From NCBI RefSeq assembly GCF_902686445.1, contig NW_025920103.1, forward strand, positions 3,456,783-3,520,782: 64,000 bases of DNA, written 5' to 3'. Shown here one piece after another: positions 1 to 11,857 of the stretch. The notes below the pieces were generated by a model, which saw nothing but the letters and a program-made list of their open reading frames with translations, was not told the origin of the DNA and did not search any database. Position numbers and translations under genes: made by a program. Source of the stretch: Sciurus carolinensis (lineage: Eukaryota; Chordata; Mammalia; Rodentia; Sciuridae). The first letter of the stretch is position 1. Every line of letters starts with the position of its first letter.

Positions 1-634
1 GAGCACAAACAACAGACCCTGAGCCCAGAGCCCAGAGCCAGAGCACAGAAACCAGAACACAGAGCACAGAACCAGAGAACAGAGACAGAACCCAGAGCAC
101 AAACCAGAGTTCAGAGACAGAACAGATGGCCCAGAACCCAGATTACAGAGCACAGAGCACCGATAGCAGAGCACAGAGCACAGTGACAAGAGTCCAGAGC
201 ACAGAGTGCAGAGCACAGAGTCAGAGCCAAGGGCCAGAGCCCAGCTCTGTGTCTGTGCTCTCGGTTCTGTGCTCTGTGCTCTGGTTTGTGCTCTGTCTGG
301 TCTCTGTGCCCTTTACTCTGTGCTCTTGCTCTGTACTCTGGGTTCTGGACTCTGGGTCTGTGTTCTGCACTCTGTGCTCTGGGCTCTGTGCTCTGGCTAT
401 GTGCTCTAGGCTCTGATTATGGGCTCTGGCTCTGTGCTCTGTACTCTGTGCTCTGCACTGTGCTCTGGGCTCTGACTCTGGACATTAGCTCTGTGCTGTG
501 TGCTCTGTGCTCTGTGCTATGGTCTCTGGTCTCTGAGCTCTGTGCTCTGTGCTCTACCTCTGAGCTCTGGTTTCTGAGCTATGTGCCCTGTGCTCTGTTT
601 TTTGGGCTCTGTGCTGTGGTCTCTGTGCTCTGTG

Positions 635-745
635 CTCTGCACTTTGCACTCTGGGTTCTGGCTCTGGGCTCCTGCTCTCTGTTTTGTGCTCTGCACTTTG
701 CACTCTGGGTTCTGGCTCTGGGCTCCTGCTCTGTGTTTTGTGCTC
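635..745. repeat. Local tandem duplication inside the array (about 53-bp unit, two copies)
   Basis: A stretch running from 'tgctctgcactttgcactc' through 'ggctcctgctct' to 'gttttg' occurs twice in direct succession, with one copy starting near 637 and the next near 690. The copies are almost identical, so this is a recent unit-level duplication superimposed on the 7-bp repeat. Confidence 0.8.
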
Positions 746-3700
746 TGTGCTGTGTCCTCTGTGCTCTGGGCTCTGCACTCTGTGCTCTGTGCTCTGTGCA
801 ATGGTCTCTGGTATCTGAGTTCTGTTCTCTGTGCTCTGGACTCTGGGCTCTGGTTGTGTGCTCTGGCTCTGTGCTCTGTGCTCTGGTCTCTGTGCTCTGT
901 GCTCTGAGCTCTGCGCTCTGTGGTATGGCTCTGTGCTCTGTGCTCTGGGCTCTGTCCTTTGTGCCCTGTGCTCTGGTGTCTGTACTCTTTATTCTGTGCT
1001 CTGTGCTCTCTATTCTGGGCTCTGGGCTCTGGCTCTGGGCACTGTCTCTGAATTTGGGTCTGGGCTCAGTGTTCTCTGCACTATGCTCTGTCTCTGTGCT
1101 CTGTGCTCTGTGCTCTACACTCTTTGCTCTGTGCTCTGGCTCTGGTCTCTTGCTCTGTGCTCTGTGCTCTGGTCTCTGTGCTTTGGGCTATGTACTCTGG
1201 GTTCTGGGTTGGTTGATTTGTGCCCTGGGTTCTGGGCTCTGTGCTATGGGCTCTGTGCTATGTTCTCTGTGCTCTGGGCTCTCTACTCTCTGCTCTGGGC
1301 TCTGTGCTCTCTGCTCTGCACTCTGTGCTCTGGGATCTGGCTCTGTGCTTGGGCACTCTGCTCTGTGTTGTGTGCACTGGGCTTTAAGTTCTGTACTCTG
1401 CAGTCTGTGCTCTGGGCTCTGGCTCTGTGCTCTGCGCTCTGGCTCTGGGATCAGACTCTGTGCTGTAAGCTCTGGCCTCTTGATTTGTTCACTGTGCTGT
1501 TTGCTCTGTGCTCTGTGCTTTGTGCACTGTGCTCTGTGCTCTGCACTCCATGCTCTGGGCTCTGGCAATGGACTCTGGGCTCTGTGCTCTAGGCTCTTGG
1601 CACTGTGCTGTGAGCTCTGGTCTCTGGCCACTGTGCTCTGGGCTCTGTGCTTTGTGATCTGTTCTGGCTCTGTACTCTGGATCTGAGCTCTTGGATCTGT
1701 GCTCTGTGCTCTGGTCTCTATGCTCCACCCATGTTGCTCTTTGCTCTGTGCTCTGTGCTCTGTGCTCTGGCCTCTGGCCTTGTGCTCTTGTCTCAGGTTC
1801 TAGGTTCTCTCTCAGTACTCTCGATCTGGGCTGTGAACTCTGTCTCTGTTCTTTCAGTACTGGATCTGTGCTCTGTGCTCTGTGCTCTGTACTCTGAGCC
1901 CTGGCTGTGGGCACTGTCTCCGAATATGGGTCTGGACTCTGTACACTGTGCACTGTGTTCTGTCTCTGTGCCCTATTCTCTTTGCTGTTCACTCCGCACT
2001 CTGGGTTCTGACACTGGGCTTCTGCCCGGAGACAGAGCACAGAGCACAGAGTGCAGAGCACAGCACAGAGCCCAGTGCCCACAGCACAGAGCACAGAGCA
2101 CAGATCACAGAGACCACAGCACAGAACCCAGAGACCAGAGCACACAGCCAGAGCACAGAGCACAGAGCCAGAGAACACAACCAGAGCCCAGAGCTCAGAC
2201 CCAGAGTACAGAGAAAAACACAGAGCCCAGAGCCTAGAGTACAGAGCAAAGAGCACAGAGACCAGAGCGCAGAGCAGAGAGCCCAGTTCCCATACCATTT
2301 GTAGAGAGACAGAGCACAGAGAACAGAGTCCGGAGCTCAGAGCACAGAGCACAGAGACCACAGCACAGATTCCAGAGCACAGAGCCAGAGTACAGAGACA
2401 GAGCAAAAAGCAGTGACCAGAGACCACAGCACAGAGCACAGAGACCACAGCACCGAACCCATAGCACAGAGCAAAGAGGACACAGCCCGGAGCACAGACC
2501 AGAGAGCACAGAACCAAAGCAGAGAGGGCAGAGCACTGAGCACAGAGCACAGAGCACAGAAAACAAAGCAGGAGACCAGAGCCAGATCCTAGAGCCCAGA
2601 ATGCAGAGCACAGAGCAGAGAGCACAGAGTCAGTACCCAGAGAACAAAGACAGAGTTCAGAGACCAGACCCAGAGTATTGAGACAGAGTGTAGTGCCAGA
2701 GTCCAGAGCACACAGCTCTGAGTACAGAGTACAGAGCCAGAGCCCAGTGTCCAGAGTTGAGGGCACAGAGACCAGAACATAGAGCACTAACCAGAGCACA
2801 GTGCCCACAGCCCAGAGCACAGAGCACAGAGCACAGAGTCAGAACCCAGAGCACAAATCTAAGAGTTGAGAGTCCAGGGCACAGAGCACAGAGCACAGAT
2901 CACAGAGCAAAGAGAACAGACCCAGAACCAAGAGCATAGATCCACAGTACACAGACAGAACACAGAGAGCAGAGCCTAGAGTACAGAGCACAGAGCACAG
3001 AGCAGGAGCCCAGAGCAAGAGCCCAGAATGAAGAGTGCAGAGCACAGAAAACAGAGTATAGATCCAGGACCCAGAGAACAGAGACAGAGTTCAGAGCCCA
3101 GTCTGTGCTCTTGCTCTGTCTCTGTACTCTGGATCTGGCTCTGAGCTCTGTGCTCTGTGCTCTGTGCTTTGTTCCGGGCTCTTGCTTCTTGGCTCTGCAC
3201 TCTGGGCTCTGTGCTTTGTGCTCTGGTATCTGGTCACTGTGTTGTGTGCTCTGTGCTCTGTCCTTGTACTCTGGCTCTGTACTCTGGGTCTGGGCTCTCG
3301 GTTCTGTGCTCTGTCCTCTGGTCTCTGCGCTCTGAGCTCTGGCTCTGTGCTCTGCACTTTGTGTCCTGTGCTCTGGGCTCTGTATCTAGGCTCTGTCTCA
3401 ATACACTGGGACTGGGCTCTGAACTGTGTCTCCGTTATATGGATCCGGCTCTGTCATCTGTGAACTGGTTTCTGTGCTCTGTACTCTTCTCTTTGTGCTC
3501 TGCACTCTGTGTTCTGTACTCGGTGCTCTGGGCTGTATGCTCTGGACTCTGGCTCTAGTCTCTGTCTCAATACTCTGGGTTTGGTCTCTGAACTCTGTGT
3601 CTGTTCTCTAGGTCCTGGCTCTGTGCTCTGTACTCTATGTCCTGCAGTCTGCACTCTGTGCTCTGGGCTCTGGGTCTGAGCTCTAGCTCTGGTCTCTGGA

Positions 3701-4907
3701 CTCTGGGATGTGGGACCTGTGCTATGGTCTCTGGTGTCTGAACACTGTGGTCTGAGCACTGCGCTCTGTGCTCTGTCTCTGAGCTCTGGTCTATGGGCTC
3801 TGTGTTCTGGGCGCTGTGCTGTAGTCTCTGTGGTCTGGCTCTGTGCTCTGGGCTCTGTGTGTGGTGCTCTGTGCTCTCTCTTCTGTGCTCTGGGCAATGG
3901 ATCTGTGCTGTGGTCTCTGTGCTCTGTGCTCTGTGCTCTGGTCTCAGAGCAGGAGCCTAGAGACAGAGCCCAGAGTGCAGACTGCAGAGCAAAGAGCACA
4001 GAGCACAGAACCAGAGCACAGGTCGCAGAGCACAGAGCCAGCATCCAGAGCCCAGAGCAGAAAGCACAGAGCACAGAGCACAGAAACAAAAGTAGCCCAG
4101 AGCCAGAGCACAGGGCAAGAGCACAGAGCACAGAGTGCAGAGTACAGAGAGCAGAGCACAGAGACAAGAGCACAGAGCACAGAGCTGAGAGCCCAGAACC
4201 AGAGTACAGAGACAGAGTACAGAGCACACAGCACAGTGACCAGTGACCAGAGCACAGAGCCCACAGCACACAGCACAGAGCACATTGACCAGAACCAGAG
4301 CACATGGCACAGTGCCCACAGCCCAGAGCCCAGAGCCCAAAGCAAAGAGCACAGACCCAGAGTTCAGAGTACACAACCACAGTACAGAGGCAGAACATAG
4401 AGCCCAGAGCCTAGAATAAGGGCACAGAACATAGAGAAAAGAGACCAGAGCACAGAACACAGTGCCCTGTGCCCAAACCAATTGCAGAGAGACAGAACAG
4501 AGAGACCAGAGCCCAGAACTGAGAGCAGAGAGCACAGAGACCACAACACAGACCCCAGAGCACAGAGCACAGAGCACAGAGCCAGAGCACAGATCGCAGA
4601 ACACAGAGCACAGAGCACAGAGTGCAGAGCACAGAGACCAGAGCCCAGAGCCCAGAGCTGAGAGCCCAGACCCAGGGAACAGAGTCACAGTACAGATACC
4701 AGAGCACAGAGCACAGAGAACAGAGCCAGAGCCCAGAGCAGAGTGCATAGCACAGAGAATAGAGCAAAGAGCCCAGCGTACACAGCACAGAGCCCAGAGT
4801 CCAGTGCAAAAATCAATGAACCTAGAACCCAGAGCATAGAGCACAGAGCACAGAGACCAGAGCACAGAGCACAGAGCTAATAGCCAAGAGCACCCAACAC
4901 AGAGCAC

Positions 4908-5845
4908 AGAGCACAGAGCACAGAGCCCAGGGTCTCTCCAAATACTCTGGCTCTGGGCTCTGAACTCTGATCTCTGTTCCCTGGGCTCTGACTCTGTGCT
5001 CTGTACTCTGTGCTCTGAGCTCTGACTCTGGAAATGGTCTCTGACTCTGGGTCTGGATTCTGTGCTCAGTGCACTGTGCTCTAGCATTGTGCTCTGTGCT
5101 CTTTGCTCTGCAATCTGCACTCTTGGTACTGGATCTGGGCTCTTCTTCTGAGACTGGAGCTCAGAGCCCAGAGCACACAGCCCAGAGCATAGATCCAGAA
5201 TACAGAGACAGAACACAGAGCCCACATCCCAGGCTCACAGCACAGAGCATAGAGAACAGAGAAAGAGTCCAGAGCCAGAACCCAGAGTGGGTAGTGCAGA
5301 GCACAGAGCACAGAGCCAGAACCCAGAGAACAGAGACAGAGTTCAGAGTCCAGTCCCAGAGTATTGAGACAGAGCCTAGAGTCAGAGCCCAGAGCACAGA
5401 GCCCAGAGCACAGGGCCACAGCAGAAAGCACAGAACACAAAGCACAGAGTGCCAAGCACAGAGACCAGAGCACAGAGTACAGAGCACAGAGCACAGAGTT
5501 CAGAGCCCAGAGTCATAGTACAGAGACAGATCACAGAGCACAGATCACAGTGTCCAGAGCACAGAACACAGAGTCCAGAGCCCACAGCATAGATCCTATT
5601 GCACAGAGCCCAGAGCCCACAGCATGGATCCTTTTGCACAGAGCCCAGAGCTCAGAGCCAGAGTCCAGAGCATAGAGTGCCGAGAACAGAAGACAGAGCA
5701 CAGAGCCAGAGAACTGATCCAGATCCCACTGCACAGGGTGCAGAACACAGAGCACATGGCACAGAGCACAGAGCACAGAGCAGAGAGAAGTGAGCGGGAG
5801 CCCAGAGCCAGAGCCCATAATGCAGAGTGCAGAGCATAGAGCACA
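4908..5845 (-). repeat. Arm A of a long inverted duplication (partner 12982-13930)
   Basis: The reverse complement of this segment matches 12982-13930 nearly base for base, including odd, non-repeat-like stretches such as 'tttggagagaccc' and 'cttcttctgagactgg'. A hand comparison of about 145 bp around 5141-5285 shows four differences, about 97% identity. Arm A carries an extra copy of roughly 30 bp around 5590-5640 (two 'cacagcat.gatcc' units where arm B has one). The inner edges of the arms lie about 7.1 kb apart. Confidence 0.85.
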
Positions 5846-8649
5846 GAGCACAGAGCCACGACCCAGAGAACAGAGACAGATTTCAGAGCCCAGACCCAGA
5901 GTATTGAGACAGAGCCTAGAGCCATAGCACAGAGCACACAGCACAGTGACCAGAAACCAGAGCACAGAGTCCAGATCCCAGAGCACAGAGCACAGAGCCC
6001 ACATCCCAGAGCACAGAGAACAAAGCACAGAGCCAAAGCACAGAGCACAAAGCACAGAGACCAGAGCATCGAGCACATAGCTGAGACCATAGATTCAGAA
6101 CACAGAGCCCACATCCCAGAGGTCACAGCACAGGGCACAGAGAACATAGAGAGAGCCCAGAGTCAGAGACCAGAGTGTAGATTGCAGAGCACAGAGTACA
6201 GAGCCAGAGCACAGAGCACAGACCAGAGAGCACAGAGCATAGAGCCAGAGCCCAGAGCGCAGAGTGCAGAGCACAGACCACAGAGCCCAGAGTACAAAGC
6301 CCAGATCACAGAGCACAGAGCACAGAGATGATAGAACAGAGTGCAGAGCACAGAGCTCATAGCACAGAGACCAGAGCTCAGAGACACAGCACAGAGCACA
6401 GAGCACAGAGCACAAAGCATAGAGCAGGATCCCAGGGGCAGAGCCCAGAGCACATAATGCAGAGCACAGAGCGCAGAGTACAGCACACAGAGCACGGAGA
6501 CAGAGCACAGTGCACAGAGCACTTAGCCCAGACCCAGAATAAGACACAGTGCCCAGAGCCAGAGCCCAGTGCACAGAGCCCAGAGAACAGAGCACAGAGC
6601 ACAGAGCCTGAGTCCAGAGTCCAGAGTACAGAGCACAGAGACCAAAGCACAGAGCACAAACCAGAGCACAGGGCACAGACCTGAGAGCACAGACCCAGGG
6701 CTCTGGGCTCCTGCCCTGGCCTCTGCCTCTGTGTTCTGTGCTCTGTGCTCTGAGATCTGGTCTCTGTGCTTTGGGCTCTGTGCTGTGGCTCTGTGCTCTG
6801 TGCTCTGTACTCTGGGCTCTGTAATCTGGGCTCTGGCTCTAGGCTTTGTCTCGATAGTCTGGGTCTGGGCTCTGAAGTCTGCCTCTGTTCTCTGGGTCCT
6901 GGCTCTGTACTCTGTGCTCTGTGTTCTGTACTCCACACTCTGGGCACTGGCTCTGGGCTCTTTCTCTGTTCTCTGTGCTCTGTGCTGTGAGCCTGAGATG
7001 CAGGTACTGTGTTCTGTCTCTCTACTCTGGATCTATGCTCTGGGCTCCATATTATGGGCTCTGTGCTCTGGGCTCCAGGATGTGGGCTCTGTGCTATGGT
7101 CTCTAGTCTCTGATTTTTGTGGTCTGGGCTGTGTCTCTGAGCTGTGGTCTCTGGGTTCCGTGCTGTGGTCTCAGTGCTCTGTGCTTTGTGCTCTAGTCTC
7201 AGAACAGGAACCCAGAGACAGAGCCCAGAGAGCAGTTCACAAATCTACAAGCACAGAGCACAGTGCACAGACCCAGACAACAGAGCACAGACCCACTGTA
7301 CAGAGACAGAACACAGAGCCCAGAGCCTATAGTACAGAGCAGAGAGCAGAGAGCAGTAGCCCAGAGCCTGAGCCCAGAATGCAGAGTAAAGAGCACATAG
7401 CACTGAGTAGAGTTCCAGGACCCAAAGAACAGAGACAGAGTTCAGAGCCCAGACCCAGAGTATTGAGACAGAGCCTAGAGTCAGAGCCCAGAGGACACAA
7501 CATAGAGCAAAGAGCCAGGGCACTGTGCACAGTGCACACAGTTCAGACTCATAGTCAGAGACAGTGCCCAGAGCCAGAGCCCAGAGCATAGAGCCCAGAG
7601 CACAGAGCACAGATCACAGAGCCCGAGCCCAGAGCCCAAGGAACAAAGCACAGAGCACAGAGTAAAGAGCACAGAGACCAGAGAACAGAGTACAAGCCAG
7701 AGCACAGAACACAGTCAAGAACACAGACCCAGAGCTCTGGGCTCTGGACCTGATCTCTAGCTCTGTGCTCTGCGCTCTGTACTCTGGGCTCTGGGTTCTG
7801 TGCTCTGGTCTCTGGTCACTGTGCTGTGTGCTCTGTGCTCTGTCCCTGTAATCTGGCTCTGTACCTGGGTCTGGGCTCTCGGCTCTGTGCTCTGACTCTG
7901 GCTCTGTACTCTGGCTGTGGCTCTGTGCTCTGTGATCTGGTGTCAGGTCACTGGGCTGTGTGCACTTTGCTCTGTCCTTATACTCTGGCTCTGTACTCTG
8001 GGTCTGGGCTCTTGGCTCTGTCCTCTGTCCTCTGGTCTCTGTGCTCTGGTATCTGGTCTCTGTTCTCTTTGCTCTGTGCTCTTTGCTCTGTGCTCTGTGC
8101 TCTGTGCTTTGCACTCTGTGCTCCATGCTCTGTGTTCTGTGTTCTGCACTGTGTGCTCTGGGCACTGGGGACTATGCTCCATGCTCTTATTTCTGGTCAC
8201 TGTGGTCTGTGCTTTGTGCTCTGTCTCTGTACTTTTGCTCTGTACTCTAGGTCTGTGCTCTGGGCTCTGTGCTCTGAGCTCTGGGCTGTGGGCACTGCAC
8301 TAGGTACTCTGGTCTCTGGTCACTGAGTTCTGTGCTCTGTTCTCTGACTCTACTCTGGTTATGTACTCTGGTTCTGTGCTCTGGGTCTGTGCTTTGAGCT
8401 CTGGTCTGTGGTCACTGTGCTCTGCTCTCTGTGGTCTGCACACTGTGCTCTCTGCTGTGTGCTCTGTGCTGTGACTCTGTGCTCTGTGCTCTGTTCTGTG
8501 GGTTCTGGCTCTAGGCTCTGTCTCAATATTATGGGTCTGGGCTCTGAAATCTGTCTGTTCTCTGGGTCTTGGCTCTGTGCACTGTGTTCTGTGCTCTCTG
8601 CTCTGCCTCTGTTGCTCTGTGCTCTGTCCTCTGCACTCTGTGTTCTAAG

Positions 8650-9895
8650 CTTTGTGCTCTAGGCTCTGACTCTGGCCTCTGTCTTTGTGTTCTGGGTCTT
8701 GTCTCTGTGCTTTATGCTGTCTCTTCTGGTTCAGTTTCTCTGCTCACTGCTCTGCAATCTGAGTCCTGGTATCTATCTCTGGGCTCTGTGCACTCTGCTC
8801 TGGCTATGTGATCTGGCTCTGTGCTATACACCCTGCACTATGGGCTCTGTCTCTCTGTGCTATTTCACTGACTCAGCTCTGGGCACTGAGCTCTGTGTTC
8901 TGTCTCTGTACTCTGGGTCTTGGTTTTGGGCACTGACTGTGTCCTCTGGTCTAAGTGCTCTGTGCTCTGCACTCTGCACACAGGGCTCTGGTTCTGTGCT
9001 CTGGCTCTGTTTTGTGTGCTCTGTGCTCTGGGCTCTGGGCTTTGCACTCTGCGCTCTGTGCTCTGGCTCTGGCCATGGCTTTGTGCTCTGTGCTCTGTGC
9101 TCTGCACTCTGGTCACTGTGCTCTGTGCCCTGTGCTCTGTGCTTTATCTCTATACTCTGGTTCTGATTCTGTGCTCTGTGCTCTGGTCTCTATACTCTAC
9201 TCTGGTCTCTGTGCTCTGCACTCTCTCTGTGCTGTTGCTCTGTTCTGTGGCACTGTGGTTTGTGCTCTCGGCTCTGGGCTGTGTGCTCTGGGATCTGGCT
9301 CTGGGCTGTGTCTCTGTTCTGTGTACTCTGTGCTGTGAGCCTGGGATGTGGGCTCTGTGTTCTGTGTCTGTATTCTGAATCTGTGCTCCATGCTCTGTGC
9401 TCTGCACTCTGGGCTCTGCTGCTGGGTTCCTGTTCTCTTCTCTGTTCTTTGTGCTCTGGGCACTGTTCTCTGTGCTCTGTGCTCTGTGATCTCTACTCTA
9501 AGCTTTGTGCTATGGACTCTTGCTCTGGGCTCTGTCGGTGTATTGTGGGTCTTGTCTCTGTGCTTTGTTCTGTCTACTCTGGCTCAGTCTCTCTGCTCTC
9601 TGCTCTGAACTCTGAGTCCTGGGCTCTGTCTCTGTGCTCTGTGCTCTGTGCTCTGGCTATATGATCTGGTCTGGTGTTCTGCACTCTGTGCTTGGGCTCT
9701 GGCTCTGTGCTTTCTGTCTGTACTCGGGCCCTGGCTTGGACCTCTGGGCACTGAGCTCTGTGTTCTGTCTCTGTACTCTGGGTCTTGGTTTTGGGCACTG
9801 ACTGTGTCCTCTGGTCTCTGTGCTCTGTGCTCTGGTCTCTGTGCTCTGTGCTCAAGAGCACTCTGCACTCTGGGCTCTGGCTCTGGACTCTGGCT
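8650..9895. repeat. Tandem duplication of about 865 bp inside the array
   Basis: The interval 8650-9010 recurs at about 9515-9895 in the same orientation. Shared landmarks are the 'tgtgttctgggtcttgtctctgtgct' type stretch and the nearly identical run around 8880-8950 and 9745-9815 (beginning 'gggcactgagctctgtgtt', ending 'ctgactgtgtcctctggtct'). A more distant relative lies near 46020-46100. This is higher-order structure above the heptamer. Confidence 0.7.
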
Positions 9896-11359
9896 CTGTT
9901 TTCTGTGCTCTGCTCTGTGTTCTGCATCTGTGCTCTGGATTGTGAATCAGTGCTCTGTCTTCTGTTTTCTGCACTCTGTGCTCTGGGCTCTGGCTCTGTG
10001 CTCTGCGCTCTGTTCACTGGGCTCTGTGCTCTGGGCTCTGTGCTCCTCACTCTGTGCTTCTGTGCTCTGGTTCGGCTCTGTGCTCTGTGTTCTGTGCTCT
10101 TTATTCTTGGCTCTGTGCTCTGGGCTCTGTGCTGTGTTTATGCTCTGGGCTCTGGGCATGTGCTCTGGGTTCTGGGCTCTGGGTTTCCTGCTCTGTGCTC
10201 TGGTCTCTGTACCCTGGCTCTGTGCTCTGGGTTCTGGGTCTGTGCTCTGTGATCTGCTCTCTGTGCTCTGTACTCTGGGAACTATGCTCTGTGCTCTGGG
10301 CCCTGGGCTCATTGATTTGGGCACTGGGCTCTGTGTTCTGTGCTCTGTGCTCTGAACCGTGTGCTCTGGGCTCTGGGCACTGTGCTCTGTGCTCTGGTCT
10401 CTGGTCAGTGTGCTCTGTGCTCTGTGCTCTGCACTCTGGGCTCTGGGCTCTGGCTGTGTGCTCCAGGCACTGTGATCTGGTCTGTGGTCACTGTGCTCTA
10501 GTCTCTGTGCTTTGTGCTCTGTGCTCTGGGCTGTGTGCTCTGGGCTCTGGCTCTAGGCTGCGTCTCAATACTCTGGGTCTAGGCTCTGACTCTCTCTCTG
10601 TTCTCTGGGTCCTGGCTCTTTTCTCTGTGGCTGTGCTCTGTTCTCTGTGATCTGTGCACTGTCCTCTGTGCTTTGTACTCTGGAATTTGTGTTCTATGCT
10701 CTGGATAGGTGATCTGGCTCTGTGCTCCACACTGTGTGCACTGGGCTCTGGATCAGTTCTCTGCTCTGTGCTCTGGGCTCTGTGCTCTGCACTCTGCTCT
10801 GTGGGCTCTGGATCAGTGCTCTGGCTCTGTTCTCTGTGCTCTGCAGTTTGCGCTCTGGCCTTGGCTCTGTGTTCTGTGCTCTCTGCTCTGGTCTCTCTGC
10901 TCTGGGATCTCTGCTGTGGGCTCTGTGCTCTGGGCTCTTTGCTCCACACTCTGTGCTCTGGACTCTGGTCACCGTGCTCTGGTTTCTGTGCTCTGGACTC
11001 TGTCCTCTGGACTCTGTGCTCTCTGCTCTACACTCTGCACTCTGGGCTCTGGCTCTGTGCTCTGGGCTCTGGGTGTGTGCTGTGTTCTCTGTTCTCCATG
11101 CTCTGTGCTCTGCACTTGGAGCTCTGCACACTGTGCTCTGAACTCTGGCTCTGTGCTCTGTGCTCATGCTCTGGGCTATGGGCACTGTGCTCTATGCTCT
11201 GGTCTCTGTGTCTGTACTCTTTGCTCTGCTCTCTGTGCTCTGGACTCTGATCTCTGGCCTCTGGGTAGGTTGATTTGTGTACTGGGCTCTGTGTTCTGGT
11301 CTCTGTGCTTTTACTCTGTGCTCTGTATTCTGCACTCGGTGGTCTGTGTCCTGTGCTCT

Positions 11360-11857
11360 TGTTGAGAGCAGGGTGGTATCTGTGCTGCTAACTGTCTCAA
11401 GGACAAACAGGACTGCTGGGCCCCTGTGCTTACCAAGGTTGTTAAGAGATATTTGTCCGAGGAATGTGTGGTTGCCTGGAGACCTTATCTGTCAAGGACG
11501 GGAGTGGGGCTTAGCCCCGACTCATCTACTGCATAGTTCACCCCTTCCCTCCTCCCTTCTTCCACTAGGACCGTTCAGTTCTGGCAGGACCCAATGAGAA
11601 TCAAATAGATTGGCCGGACCCAACCAGAGGAGGACTAATGTTTAGCTGTTCAAATGTTAACCAATTAAAAGAACACTGTAAAACTGCTTGCCTTTCATTA
11701 TAAAAACCCTGCTAACGAGGGCTCGGGGCCTCTCTTAGCGTCACCGGTTAAGGACGCAGAGGACAGGCTCGAGCTTGCTAATAAATGACTCTTTGCTGCT
11801 TGCATTGATCGTGGTCTCTGGTGGTCTTTGCGGGGTCTCGAGCCTTTGGGCACAACA
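11360..11857 (+). mobile_element. Solo LTR, class I (gammaretrovirus-like) endogenous retrovirus
   Basis: A 498-bp non-repetitive island inside the satellite begins TGTTGAGAGC and ends GGGCACAACA, the TG...CA ends of an LTR. In order it contains a CCAAT box (11661-11665), a TATA box TATAAAA (11699-11705), an AATAAA polyadenylation signal (11780-11785) and a 'tggtctctggtggtctttgcgggg' type U5, the arrangement typical of gammaretrovirus-like LTRs. The flanking CTCT on both sides (11356-11359 and 11858-11861) fits a 4-bp target duplication, but CTCT is common in the satellite and so weak evidence. No internal retroviral sequence adjoins it, so it is a solo LTR left by recombination between two LTRs. 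Confidence 0.85.

Larger units (their letters stand above)
1..11359. repeat. Degenerate heptamer satellite (GCTCTGT/GCTCTGG)n, segment I
   Basis: Continuous degenerate tandem repeat of 6-7 bp units (GCTCTGT, GCTCTGG, GCTCTG). The sequence is organised as blocks of opposite orientation. CAGAG-reading blocks: 1-241, 2027-3100, 3944-4930, 5150-6700, 7199-7735. CTCTG-reading blocks: 241-2027, 3100-3944, 4930-5150, 6700-7199, 7735 onward. CTCTG blocks have almost no A on the plus strand and CAGAG blocks almost no T. Because 7 is not a multiple of 3 and neither heptamer creates a stop, all six frames stay open for hundreds of codons. The apparent proteins of up to 466 residues (for example 286-1686) are therefore not gene evidence. 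I saw no promoter, splice structure or unique sequence inside. Confidence 0.95.

Noticed and set aside
286..1686. Long plus-strand frame of 466 residues, and similar frames such as 1489-2820, 3957-5225, 25540-26277 and 45351-46544
   Set aside because: They are translations of the stop-free heptamer repeat, with 7-residue periodicity, and overlap equally long frames on the opposite strand and in other frames.
11277..11597. 106-residue frame crossing into the solo LTR
   Set aside because: It starts in satellite and ends in LTR sequence, a chance fusion of two non-coding elements.
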